This document shows positions 48,024 to 58,097 of a DNA stretch of 64,000 nucleotides, piece by piece (position 1 is the stretch's first letter; every line of letters begins with the position of its first letter). Source of the stretch: Voacanga thouarsii (lineage: Eukaryota; Streptophyta; Magnoliopsida; Gentianales; Apocynaceae); contig JANUWF010003366.1 of assembly GCA_026120185.1 (NCBI GenBank), positions 1,674,001 through 1,738,000 on the forward strand. Reading direction: 5' to 3'. A program made the position numbers and the translations under genes. Below the pieces are notes generated by a model. The model was not told the DNA's origin, did not search any database, and worked only from the letters and a program-made list of their open reading frames with translations.

Positions 48024-48034
48024 AAAAGGAGGGG
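48024..48034 (+). promoter_or_regulatory. TRIM polypurine tract
   Basis: AAAAGGAGGGG followed by four bases (TGAA) before the LTR TG. G1 has the same layout: AAGGAGGGG, four bases, TG. Confidence 0.85.
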
Positions 48035-48038
48035 TGAA

Positions 48039-48225
48039 TGTGATGCCCCAATCCCATATGGGATTAGGATGAGAAGTATGTATGGTATATAAGGACGGGC
48101 CTAAGTACCTATTGTCAACTTGGGATATCCATTTTGACCCAGCGAGGACGGCGGCCAAGTAGTTGACCATGGGTGCTGCCAGGCCTATAGTCGCGCTCCC
48201 GGGCCCGCGGGCACGGGGCGTGACA
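48039..48225 (+). repeat. TRIM 3' LTR
   Basis: 187 bp, TGTGATGCCCC to GGGGCGTGACA. TTAGGA (48226-48231) and the Tekay 5' LTR follow. Confidence 0.9.
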
Positions 48226-48476
48226 TTAGGATGTGAAACCCCACCTAAAACTAACCCTAGAGTAAGGGGGTCGGGAATGCATATCATATTATTTTGCATG
48301 AAATATATGTTTTTGAATGATTTTATGTGCTTTAGAATCGTGGATTATAGGTTTAAATGCTTAGTTATGCTTATTGAGTAGGAGGGGTAAAATGGTAATT
48401 TTGCTTGAGGTCAGAATAGGGAGATAACTTGAGGAGTAGATAAGAAAGATATGTGGGTGAGAAAATAAGAACAAGA

Positions 48477-48541
48477 GTTATTGTGGTTTAGTGGTTAGAG
48501 CTTGGTGAATTAATTTCTAAGGTCATGAGTTCAAATCCCAT
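48477..48541 (+). other. tRNA-like module (box A/box B) in the G1 5' LTR
   Basis: TGGTTTAGTGGTT (48484-48496) and GAGTTCAAATCCC (48527-48539). The box B is close to the pol III consensus. The acceptor stem is not closed. Confidence 0.5.
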
Positions 48542-50124
48542 TATTTAAGTTTTATCATGATTATTTTCATTAAGTTTGAATTTTTGTTTTCTTGCATTCC
48601 ATAAAAATAGGAATGTTGTCTTAAGGGAGACATGGAGAGAATGTTCTAATCTTATCCTCATGTCCTAAAAAGAATTCTAGAGGAATTCTTGTCCTATTTT
48701 TACCTCTAGCTTGTCCTAACATCTTTATAATTCCAAACCATTAAATCCTTTCTTTTAAATTCCAAAAAATTCTGGGATAACTCCTCCACCATGAAATTCG
48801 AAAATCAGCTATGGTGGTTGGGTAGTTGGCCGAAAATAGGAGGGTAAATAGGAAGGGTTCCAAGAGAAAATCAATCACCATGAAAGGACCTTCAAATCTA
48901 CCTTCATGTTGTTCATACTTTAGTGGAAAGAAATCTGGAAATTTTCCAGAATTGTTGCAGCCCCTTTCTTCGAAAATTCAGGCCATAATCCCATTCATTT
49001 GCTGCCAAGAAAATGGTCATTTTATGTGGCTTGGAAGCTGGAAAAACTGTGCAAATTTCGGACTGCACAAAACAGCACCAAACCAGAAAAAAAAACTGGG
49101 CATTTCGCAGCTTGCAATCAAGGAAATGGAGCTGTTTTTAGTTCACCTTCAAGCCAGCAAATCTCTTCTGTATTTGTCCAGAAATAAGGCTGAAAAACCA
49201 ACCTTGGAAGACCCTCAAACACCCCAGAAGAACCTCTGAAAATCGAGCTAAGAGTGTGCAAAATTCTGCACCAAAAATTCTGCAATCTTCGAAAATTCTG
49301 AACAACTTGAAACCAGAATTTTCCAGCCTTGCTTCCTTCTAGCCTAAGGCCGAAAATCATCTTCAACCTCTGTAAAAATTGAGCTTGCTCAGCTGTAGAC
49401 TGAACACCATAAACCCCACTCTTACCTTGAGCATAAGGACTCCATAGCTGCACCACAAAACACTCCTAAGATCACTCCATTCAAACTCTTTTGAACTTCA
49501 AATAATTTTCAGCATTTTACTCCATTAAAACCACTCTTGCATTAGGCTAATTAACCAGAATTTTCTCTGCCTTCATGGACTGAATTTCGGCCAGCCTTGA
49601 GCAACATTAACCTTCAATCATTTCAGGAAAAACTCCATGTTCAGCCGGCTCCATTGAAAGACCATAGAAACCTCTCTTGATCAAAACACCATAGCTAACC
49701 TCTTACCTTAAACCTCTCCACTATTTCCTCCATTTAAATTTCAAAAAATCTGATCATCCCCTCTCTTTCTAGCTGAAAACCGAAACCCTCATTCATTCCA
49801 TACCATTCGGCCAGCCTTCTACCAAAATTCGTGCAGCCTTCTTCCAAATTCTCTCCATTTTCACCTAGAACACCAAGAACACACACTAACCTTCTTCAAG
49901 CCTAACCCTACTCTAAACACCTCCAATCACTCTCAAACACTCCAAATCACTTCCATTTAATCCCTAAACCTCATTTCTGGTATTTATAACACAAAACCTC
50001 GCAAACAAAAATTTTCAAGCGGATCGAAATCAACCTTTTTCTTGAAGGTCTCAAGAACATCAACAAGGTAAGTCAAGAACAACTTTCTTATTCATCTTCT
50101 TCCATTCGATTATACCATTCTAAT

Positions 50125-50125
<1 letters not shown>

Positions 50126-50161
<36 letters not shown>
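50126..50161 (+). repeat. (TC)n microsatellite in the G1 5' LTR
   Basis: About 17 TC units, before CTAACCGAAATGG. The 3' LTR copy has a shorter run. Confidence 0.92.
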
Positions 50162-50163
<2 letters not shown>

Positions 50164-52377
50164 ACCGAAATGGTTGATCAAACATCAACCATGATCGTTT
50201 GTTTCGTTGGACCATTCAAGACACTCCATCGCGCGTGGACCTTCTTTTGTCTTCTTCGAAGTACTCGACAATCAAGTATTCATTCTTAAATCTCTCTTAT
50301 TAAATTCTGAAATCATGTCTCTTAAGTGTTGATAAGGAGATGGAATATGATTGGGAGATTGAGTATATGCATAAAGGGATTGGGGTTAGGACATGATAAT
50401 TGTTGTATATCACTAGGATATATGTATTTTTCTTTCGAATCATTGTATGTTCTTCATGCTTAATGAATTTTATGGATATTTGAAGCATGATTAGATATTA
50501 TGACACCAAAGGTGATTAGGCTTTTATGTTCTTATTTTTCCATGGAAACCATGATTGATGATTATACTTAGTAGGATTTTGTCCATGTGATGGTATGCGA
50601 TAGTTCAAGTGTATGTTCATGAATGGAATGGTTTATTGTTTGATGATGGAGAATGTGATCATGAATCTTTTCTAGCACTAGGAAAATCATTACAAGAGAT
50701 TATTTTCTTATTAATTCTAGGTTATGTTCATTAACAAAATTTATTACAAAAAAAAAATTAGAATTACTACTATATTTTCCTTCAAAATTCGAAACACTAG
50801 GGGATTTGGATTGGAATATTTAATTAGACTATTAATATTTTTATTAAACAAAAATTTAATAAAATTCATTTATTACTAATTAATTATTATCTATTAAAAA
50901 AATTTTGATTAAAAAATTATTTAATTTATTATTTATTTATAATAAAGCTATTTTTAAATTATCATTTATTAAAATTATTTAGGACTTAATATTATTTAAA
51001 ATTCAAACCTTAGTTTATTTATTATTAATAACACTCAAGAATTATTATTTGAGTCTATAATTTATTAGCAATTATTTTAGAACCCCTAGTTATTTTAACT
51101 TATCAAACTAGACTTATTTTATAAAATTCTTTAGCATCTAGCCTTAAAGCTTAGGACATTGAGGTCATGGTTAATCATGGTTGTAACTAGTTGAGCTAAG
51201 AATTATTTATGTAAGGCAGGTATAGCTTGAATGTGACCTTATGTTTTGTGTTTACCCCAGGCGGGGTTAGGTCAGCCTTGGAAGACTTTTGAGTGTGAGC
51301 AAGCAAAGAAGCAGGTAAGCTCCTGCATGGAGTTTTGTGAAGACCAAAAGTTATTGTGGCAAGCAAATGCAATGTATATGGACATTTATTTGTAAATGCA
51401 ATTAAGGACTGTTTTTCCTTTTTATTTCAGTCAAGCAAATCATTTGAAAATTGAACAAGCAGTTTTACACAAATCTAAACTTTTTCTAAAACCCAACTTG
51501 ACTAGACTTTTGGAAACCCTTAATTGCTATTTTCAAATAAAGCAAAGTTTGATCAATTTTCTCCCAAGGGGAACAATCAACGTTGAGTACTCAATAAGGG
51601 TAGACCACCAGGACTAGTCTTTGAAGGGTTAGGGTAAGTCTCTCAGCAGGTGGCCACCTCTCGAGGGGTGAGTCCTTCCCGGATAGGATGCCAGTCCAGT
51701 AGGTCATACCGGTCCGAGCTAGCAAGTTTCAACCATGTGGACCGTGTGTTCCGGAGTGGACAACCGGTAAGTCTGGGTGTAGAGATGGAGGAGTATCTCA
51801 CCCGGTAGGCCGTACACCTACCTTTTGTCGCCTTGCACAAAGTGTGGCATTCTGACCGTTATTTAGTCTTGGGGCCCAACGTGTGGTAACCCATGGCTAC
51901 CCATTTGAGTGGTTGTATTTATTGTGCACATGTATGGTTTGAAAAGCGAAACACCACTCTTTATTTTCAACATTTATTTATTGCTTGCCAAGCACTTTTT
52001 CTTATGAAACTTTTACAACTTGCATACATGAATTATTTTACCCGAGACACTCAAAGCACACACGGGCTTATCGAGATTTTTATCTCACCACCCTTTTATG
52101 CCATATTTTCAGGAAGATCCTGCTGTGGAGATCATTAGCTAGAATGTTGCCTGTGCTTGAAGACTCATGCTATTTACTTTAAGTGTTGTTTAAGAGATTG
52201 TTGCAAACAATTTACTTTGGATTTGTTCCAGTACTTATCTTTTGGGTTGTAATAATCTTAAATTTTAAAGTCTTTATTTTATTTTATTTTTATGTAACCT
52301 AGTTATAAAGACCCCTTGTCCTCTGGACTGGGCGACACCCCCGGCCCTGATGGGCCTAGGTAGTGGGGTGTTACAAG

Positions 52378-52389
52378 TGGTATCAGAGC
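52378..52389 (+). promoter_or_regulatory. G1 primer-binding site, initiator tRNA-Met
   Basis: TGGTATCAGAGC, two bases (AG) after the LTR end TTACA. Confidence 0.95.
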
Positions 52390-52433
52390 CTAGGTTTAGG
52401 CAAGTATTGATAGTATATGTTTTGATTTATTAA

Positions 52434-52940
52434 GTTCAAATCTTTTATCTGACCTGTCTTGTTTGTGCTGTAGGATGGTTAGGATTATTAGAATCGCAAG
52501 GAAAAGGGCAGCAATGGCACCCTCCCATTCCTATCTACCCGGATGACTTACCAGTGCCTCAACCTGCACCCCAGCCAATCATTACCCTGGATGATAGTAG
52601 TGACGATGAGGTCCAGATCATCGAGCCACCTCCAATACCCGTGATCGACTTAGTTACCGACAGTGAGGACGAGGAGATAGACATGGAATATGTTCCCCAT
52701 CCTCCTAGCCCCATAGTGGACTTGACTGCTGACAGTGATGATCCAGGGGAGATAGATTATGAATCTCCACCTAGACCTTCCTTTGTAACCCCACCCAATC
52801 AAGTTGAGACCGGGGAGAGTTCTAGGAGACCCGGGAAGGAGCCCATAGATGGGTTCACAAGTGGGGCAGGGATGGACTTCACTAGGAATTCTGGGGGGTG
52901 GTTATATGATGCCGACATTGAAGATTCTGATGAGGATTAG
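52434..52940 (+). CDS. Accessory open frame upstream of gag: acidic protein with SUMO-interacting-motif-like repeats
   Basis: The frame is open from 52434 to the TAG at 52938-52940. No in-frame ATG occurs before 52683. An ATG at 52474 (context TAGGATGG) is in another frame, so the true start may be lost, frameshifted or supplied by splicing. Counting from 52554, about 128 residues are very acidic and Pro-rich. They contain PIITLDDSSDDE (residues 8-19), VQII (20-23), PVIDLVTDSEDEE (29-41) and PIVDLTADSDD (53-63). Hydrophobic cores followed by Asp/Ser/Glu are the form of SUMO-interacting motifs, and IVDLT fits the VIDLT class exactly. I know of no standard domain for this protein. Its role, perhaps contact with sumoylated host or Gag proteins, is inference. 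Confidence is moderate that it was coding, low for function. Confidence 0.55.
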   Translation, partial: VQIFYLTCLVCAVGWLGLLESQGKGQQWHPPIPIYPDDLPVPQPAPQPIITLDDSSDDEVQIIEPPPIPVIDLVTDSEDEEIDMEYVPHPPSPIVDLTADSDDPGEIDYESPPRPSFVTPPNQVETGESSRRPGKEPIDGFTSGAGMDFTRNSGGWLYDADIEDSDED

Positions 52941-53212
52941 AGAGGCCAAGTTTTGCTATGTTTAGGGCGTTTTATTTGCAATTTTTCAATAAACTCCTAT
53001 GCTAGGAGTCTATTCACCTTTATTGCTTTATTTCTAAATTTATGCAAATAAGAGTACCTAGAGTACTCTAAACTTTGAGAAAAATCTATATGGCATTCTT
53101 TATGCAAAATTGCATCTAATCTTCTTCCACTTAAAGTTGAATGAGAATGCATGCTCAATTTGGATATTTTTAACTTTGATACATAAACTCATTACCTAGG
53201 GAATGGTTTAGA

Positions 53213-54309
53213 ATGGCACCCAGACGTCGTGCAGCCACATCCAGCAGAAGGGTTCCTGAGGCAGAGCCCGTGACACCAGAGGTTGATGCAACCCAAATAT
53301 CATCACCAAATCAAGGGGATAAGAACGAAATGGGGGCCGGAGATGTGATCGGAAGAACCGATTAGCGCGACTATGACGCAAGCATTCCACAAGGTGACCG
53401 AGATTCTGCAAAATTTGACTGAACGGAGGAATCCAAAAGGGGAAGACGAGGCATTGGAGCAGTTTCTGAAGTTTCAACCTCCTATCTTCTTGGGAGAGGC
53501 CGAACAAGACCAGAAAGCGGAACAATGGGTGGAACAGATGGAGGACATCTTTGCTACGCTCCAGTACACCGAGAAATGAATGGTGAAGTTCGCTGCGTTC
53601 CGGCTGAGGGGTCCAGCTCGGGCGTGGTGGCAAAGGGTTCAGGACAACTAGGAGATGATAGACCAAGACTGGACATGGGCTAATTTTGTGGAAGCATTCT
53701 GGGCAGAGTATATCCCTCAGTGGATAGTTGAGAAACGGGAAGATGAGTTCCAGAATCTAAAGCAAGAAAGCATGACGGTAGCCCAATACGCAAGCACGGT
53801 TCACGTAGCTGTCAAAGTACTGCAAGAGGCTGGTGGATACGGAACAAAACAGAGCAAGGCAATTCGTTAAGGGATTAAGGCAGGAGTTAAGAAGGGCGTT
53901 AGCACCCTCTCCACCAGTGACTTATTCGGGGGCTGTGGACGCAGCCACCCGTACTGAGAATGAAGATCGCAACCGGTTAGCTTCACGATCGTTCACACCG
54001 ACAAGACCGCCTCCAAGACCTTTTCAGAGGCAGCCACCTAACAAGCGTCCTGCCAACCAGCAATGGCAGAATCGGGGAAAGCAAGCCCGAACAGCACCGG
54101 TTGGTCCGGCACAGAATCTTCCATTATGCCGGCACTGTGGAAAAAGGGGCCACATTGAGAAAAATTGTTGGTCCAAAGGAGTTGAGCGGAAGTGCTACCA
54201 TTGCGGAGACTCGAATCATCTACGGAACGCCTGCCCTAAACTTCTCCGACCGGGACTGAGTCGAGCCAACACCTCGGGAGCTTCCGGGAGCGGAACGCAG
54301 AAGCCGTAG
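53213..54309 (+). pseudogene. G1 gag with two zinc knuckles (broken)
   Basis: The ATG at 53213 gives a basic start MAPRRRAATSSRRVPEAEP, followed by a frameshift near 53365. The capsid-like part continues with QFLKFQPPIFLGEAEQD, AEQWVEQMEDIFATL, RLRGPARAWWQ and FVEAFWAEYIPQW, the Retrotrans_gag pattern. Stops lie at 53577 and 53650, with another frameshift near 53850. Two CCHC knuckles follow: CRHCGKRGHIEKNC (from 54127) and CYHCGDSNHLRNAC (from about 54193). Gag would package RNA in particles. The frame after the TAG at 54307 continues into protease, so gag-pol was probably one frame. Confidence 0.88.
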
Positions 54310-54830
54310 GTGAAAGCAAAAGTTTTCGCTCTCAACCGGGAGGAGGTTGGAGCTGATGCAGCAGTAGTGGAAGGTACGTTTACTATCTAAGGTCGTTCCG
54401 TTAATGCATTGATAGACCCTGGATCTACCCATTCCTATTTAAATAAGAATTGTGCATATCAATTGGGTTGGGATGGAGTAGAACTACCTTTTACCTTGAC
54501 AGTGAGTACGCCTTTGGGGAAAATGGTGCAAGCAGATCGGTATGTGCAGAATTGTAAAGTTGAAGTAGGGAGAGAAAGCTTGGAGGGAGACCTAAGAGTT
54601 TTAGCTATTGATGATTATGATTTAATATTGGGGATGGATTGGTTAGCGAAGCATGATGCTAGAGTAGATTGTAAGAATAAGTCAGTTCAGTTCATTAGAC
54701 CGGGGTGTGATGTGTTGGAGTTTAATGGTGGGAAAGTAAAAGAATTGAAGTTCTTGATAGCTGGGGCTAAAGCTCGGAAATTGTTGAGGCAAGGATGTCA
54801 AGGATATTTGGCTTATGTGATAAACAAGCC
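54310..54830 (+). pseudogene. G1 aspartic protease
   Basis: [13 protein letters not shown] carries the catalytic Asp at 54415-54417. The Pro after Asp, in place of Ser/Thr, is common in plant chromoviruses. [20 protein letters not shown] (about 54613-54671) is the typical second landmark. A TAA at 54388-54390 (Gln expected) interrupts it just upstream of the active site. Confidence 0.87.
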
Positions 54831-55690
54831 GAAGGACCAGAGCACTCTGGAGGACACTGAGGTGGTAAAGGATTTCCCCGACGTGTTCCCTGCAGAACTC
54901 ACTTCTCTACCTTCCAAGCGAGAAGTTGAGTTCACCATTGACCTAGTCCTAGGAGCGGAACCGGTGTCTCGAACCCCGTATCGAATGGCACCAGCGGAGT
55001 TGAAGGAATTAAAGAAGCAGCTAGAGGAGTTGGTGAGGCAAGGCTATATCAAACCTAGCACGTCACCCTGGGGAGCACCTGTGCTATTTGTAAAGAAAAA
55101 GGACGGGACTCTAAGGTTGTGTATTGACTACCAAGGCTTGAACAACCTGACCATCAAAAATAAATATCCTCTGCCGTTAATTGACGAGCTGTTCGACCAG
55201 TTGCAAAGATCCAGTTGTTACTCTAAACTGGATTTGAGGTAAGGCTACTATCAAGTGAGGATAAAAGAGGAGGATATTCCTAAGACGGCATTCAATACAA
55301 AATATGGTCATTACGAGTTTGTGGTGATGCCTTTCGGGGTAACCAACGCACCCGCGGTATTTATGGATCTAATGCATCGAGTGTTCCAGCCCTACTTGGA
55401 CAAGTTCGTGGTGGTCTTCATCGACGACATACTTATATACTCCAAGAGCCCGGAGGACCATGCAGAACATTTGAAGTTGGTACTAGAAAAGCTAAGGGAG
55501 CACAAGCTTTACGCCAAGTTTAGCAAGTGCGGGTTTTGGTTGGATAGTGTGGTGTTTCTTGGTCACGTGGTGACTAAGGAGGGAATCAAAGTAGACCCAG
55601 CGAAGGTTGAAGCCGTATCGGATCGGAAGCAACCAGAGAACATCACCGAGATTCGAAGCTTCTTGGGTTTGGTCGAGCTACTACCGGAGG
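54831..55690 (+). pseudogene. G1 reverse transcriptase
   Basis: Motifs in order: [97 protein letters not shown] and the catalytic [12 protein letters not shown] (FIDD at 55417-55428). One TAA at 55240-55242 splits LDLR from GYYQ (Ser expected). A frameshift near 55670 disrupts the LGLxxYYRRF junction to RNase H. Confidence 0.92.
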
Positions 55691-56200
55691 TTTATTAAGG
55701 GATTTTCGACGTTAGCATCTCCTATGACCCGGCTGCTGAGAAAGGACGTGCCCTTTGTTTGGAACGAAAAATGTGAAAAGAGTTTCCAAGAGTTGAAGCG
55801 GAGGTTAATGACAGCGCCTGTGCTGAGTCTGCCGGAGGTAGATAAACCTTACGCCCTATATACCGATGCCTCAAAGGAAGGCTTGGGAGCAGTTTTGATG
55901 CAAGATAGGAAGGTGATCGCCTATGCTTCCCGAAAACTGAAGCCGCACGAAGTCAATTATCCCACGCATGATCTAGAGCTGGCTGCCATTGTGTTCGTAT
56001 TAAAGAAATGGCGACACTATTTGTATGGGGTGGAGTATGGGTGTTCACTGATCACAAAAGCCTGAAGTACATCTTCACCCAGAAGGACTTGAATTTGAGG
56101 CAGCGAAGATGGATGGAATTTCTAGAGGAATACCGGTGTCCTATCAATTACCATCCCGGGAAAGCCAACGTCGTTGCTGATGCCCTGAGCCGGAAAGTCA
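55691..56200 (+). pseudogene. G1 RNase H
   Basis: [20 protein letters not shown], then [17 protein letters not shown] (catalytic Asp), [20 protein letters not shown] (Glu) and [11 protein letters not shown] (Asp), ending [17 protein letters not shown]. The segment 55670-56020 is one frame away from the rest of pol, and a second frameshift near 56030 restores it, so two compensating indels are present. Confidence 0.9.
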
Positions 56201-56340
56201 GAATGGCCAGGCTAAGAGTACAAGAGGTTAAAATGGTTCAGGACGTGTTGGACAGAAGAGCAGAAGTGCAAGAAGAGAGGATCATTATTAGCAACCTGAA
56301 GTTGACACCAGATCTAAGGCGGGAAATTGTTGAAGCCCAG

Positions 56341-57560
56341 TAGAGTAATGCGGAATTTCAGCTTTTCAAGGATAAGGAGCTTAAACGGCAAGGCAGTGAA
56401 TTCCGACAGGACGGAGCGGGAGTGTTGTACTTCCGAGATCGTTTGTGTGTACCCGAGGAGCACCAGTTGAGGGACAGAATTTTAGAAGCGTATAAGAGCA
56501 AGTACGCCATTCATCCAGGAGAGGTCAAGATGTATCAAGATCTGAAAAAGTCTTTTTGGTGGCTCGGGACGAAGCGAAACATGGTTAAGTATGTCTCAAC
56601 GTGTCTAACCTGTCAGAAAGTCAAAGCGGAGCACAGAAAGGTGGCAGGATTATTACAACCGTTGCCAATACCAGAATGGAAATGGAAAGAGGTAACCATG
56701 GACTTCGTTACCGGACTCCCTATGGCCAGGAGCCAAAAGGATGCCATATGGGCAGTGGTGGATCGACTAACCAAGTCGGCGCATTTCATACCCGTGAATG
56801 TAAGGGATTCTATGGAAAAGTTGGCTCAGACCTACGTGCGGGAAATAGTCAGATTGCACGGAGTACCTTCAAGTATTGTGTCTGACGGTGATCTGAGATT
56901 TACATCCCGATTTTGGGGCAAGTTATAAGAATCGATGGGTTCTAGTCTAAATTTCAATACGACGGCGCATCCACAGACCGATGGACAGTCAGAAAGAGTT
57001 ATTCAGATATTGGAGGATATGCTAAGAGCCTGTGTGTTGGATTTCGGGGATAAGTGGATTGAAAGTGTGCCGTATGCCAAGTTATCATACAATAACAGTT
57101 ATTAGGCTTCGATTGGAATGGCTCCGTATGAAGCTCTATATGGACGAAAGTGCCAAGTACCGCTATACTGGAGTTGGTCAGAGGATGGACAAATAAGCAA
57201 ATCGGGAGAAGTCTATGTTTAGGAAATGTCGGACAAGGTTAAGTTAATTAGGGAAAGGTTGAAAGCGGCCCAGAGTCGACAAAAGAGTTATGCAGACAAT
57301 AGGCGGAGAATGTTAGAATTTCAGGTAGGAGACAGTGTGTTTCTGAAACTGACACCGAACAGGGGAATTCTGAAGCACCCGAAAGGGGGAAAGCTGAATC
57401 CGAGATATTTGGGTCCGTTTCCAATAAAAGAGAAGATTGGGCCGGTGGCGTACCGACTGGAGTTGACAGATGGGTTTACGGGAATTCACGACGTATTCCA
57501 TGTATCACAGTTGAAGAAGTACAATGCCGATCCCGGACATGTGTTGAATGATGAGCCGTT
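56341..57560 (+). pseudogene. G1 integrase with GPY/F segment
   Basis: The zinc-binding part reads [19 protein letters not shown]...CLTCQKVK: the first His of HHCC is Tyr. The core has MDFVTGLP (Asp), [15 protein letters not shown] (Asp; SDRDPRF is usual) and AHPQTDGQSERV (Glu). GGKLNPRYLGPFPIKEKIGP is the GPY/F module of chromoviral integrases, and IHDVFHVSQLKKY follows. Stops lie at 56341 (Gln), 56926 (Gln), 57103 (Gln) and 57220. It would integrate the cDNA. Confidence 0.9.
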
Positions 57561-57741
57561 GGTGCTACAATCCGACCTGAGCTATGTGGAGAAACCCGTA
57601 AAGATATTGGACCGAAGTATCAAGACACTCCGGAACAAGCAGATTCCGATGGTAAAAGTGCAGTGGGAGCATCATGGCACGCGAGATGCCACATAGGAAA
57701 CAGAAGAATGGGTAAAGCGAAAGTATCCCGGTCTGAGGTAA
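57561..57741 (+). pseudogene. G1 chromodomain-like C-terminus
   Basis: PVKILDRSIKTLRNKQIPMV, then KVQWEHHGTRDAT, a TAG where Trp is expected (57694-57696), and ETEEWVKRKYPGLR to the TAA at 57739-57741. The KVxWxxH...ATWE pattern is the chromodomain-related tail of Tekay/Del integrases, thought to direct insertion to heterochromatin. That fits the nested insertions seen here. Confidence 0.82.
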
Positions 57742-57774
57742 AGGTGCGTCTGAATTTCGGGGCGAAATTTTCCT

Positions 57775-57787
57775 AAGGAGGGGAGGA
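57775..57787 (+). promoter_or_regulatory. G1 polypurine tract
   Basis: AAGGAGGGG followed by AGGA and then the 3' LTR TG. It is preceded by the GGGGCGAAATTTTC context usual in such elements. Confidence 0.92.
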
Positions 57788-58032
57788 TGTGAAACCCCAC
57801 CTAAAACCAACCCTAGAGTAAGGGGGTCGGGAATGCATATCATATTATTTTGTATGAAATATATGTTTTTGAATGATTTTATGTGCTTTAGAATCGTGGA
57901 TTATAGGTTTAAATGCTTAGTTATGCTTGTTGAGTAGGAGGGGTAAAATGGTAATTTTGCTTGAGGTCAGAATAGGGAGATAACTTGAGGAGTAGATAAG
58001 AAAGATATGTGGGTGAGAAAATAAGAATAAGA

Positions 58033-58097
58033 GTTATTGTGGTTTAGTAGTTAGAGCTTGGTGAACTAATTTCTAAGGTCATGAGCTCAAATCCAAT
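58033..58097 (+). other. tRNA-like module in the G1 3' LTR, mutated
   Basis: Box-A-like TGGTTTAGTAGTT (58040-58052) and box-B-like GAGCTCAAATCCA (58083-58095) each carry changes relative to the 5' LTR copy. Confidence 0.42.

Larger units (their letters stand above)
47691..48225 (+). mobile_element. TRIM (terminal-repeat retrotransposon in miniature)
   Basis: 535 bp: two 187-bp LTRs around a 161-bp non-coding centre with a PBS and a PPT. There is no coding capacity, so it needs another element's proteins. The LTRs start TGTGATGCCC and end GGGGCGTGACA; they differ at about 8 sites (about 4%). The left flank is TAAAC (47686-47690), but the right flank is TTAGGA and then Tekay G1, so it has no TSD of its own. 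Its ends and PPT resemble those of G1. Confidence 0.9.
48232..52375 (+). repeat. G1 5' LTR
   Basis: Starts TGTGAAACCCCACC, ends GGTAGTGGGGTGTTACA. It is homologous to S1-S3 as a distinct subfamily. It holds a tRNA-like module and a long (TC)n tract. No gene. Confidence 0.94.

Noticed and set aside
48226..48231. TTAGGA as the left half of a Tekay TSD
   Set aside because: The right flank of G1 is TAAAC, which does not match TAGGA. TAAAC matches the left flank of the TRIM.
48477..48541. A functional tRNA gene
   Set aside because: Boxes A and B are present, but acceptor and anticodon stems do not pair, so only a tRNA-like module is supported.
48826..49456. Frames of 112-137 codons in the G1 5' LTR, repeated in the 3' LTR (58571-59015)
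   Set aside because: They look conserved only because the two LTRs are copies. They are not open in S1-S3.
53208..53666. A 152-codon minus-strand frame over G1 gag
   Set aside because: Antisense shadow of gag, which has clear domains on the plus strand.
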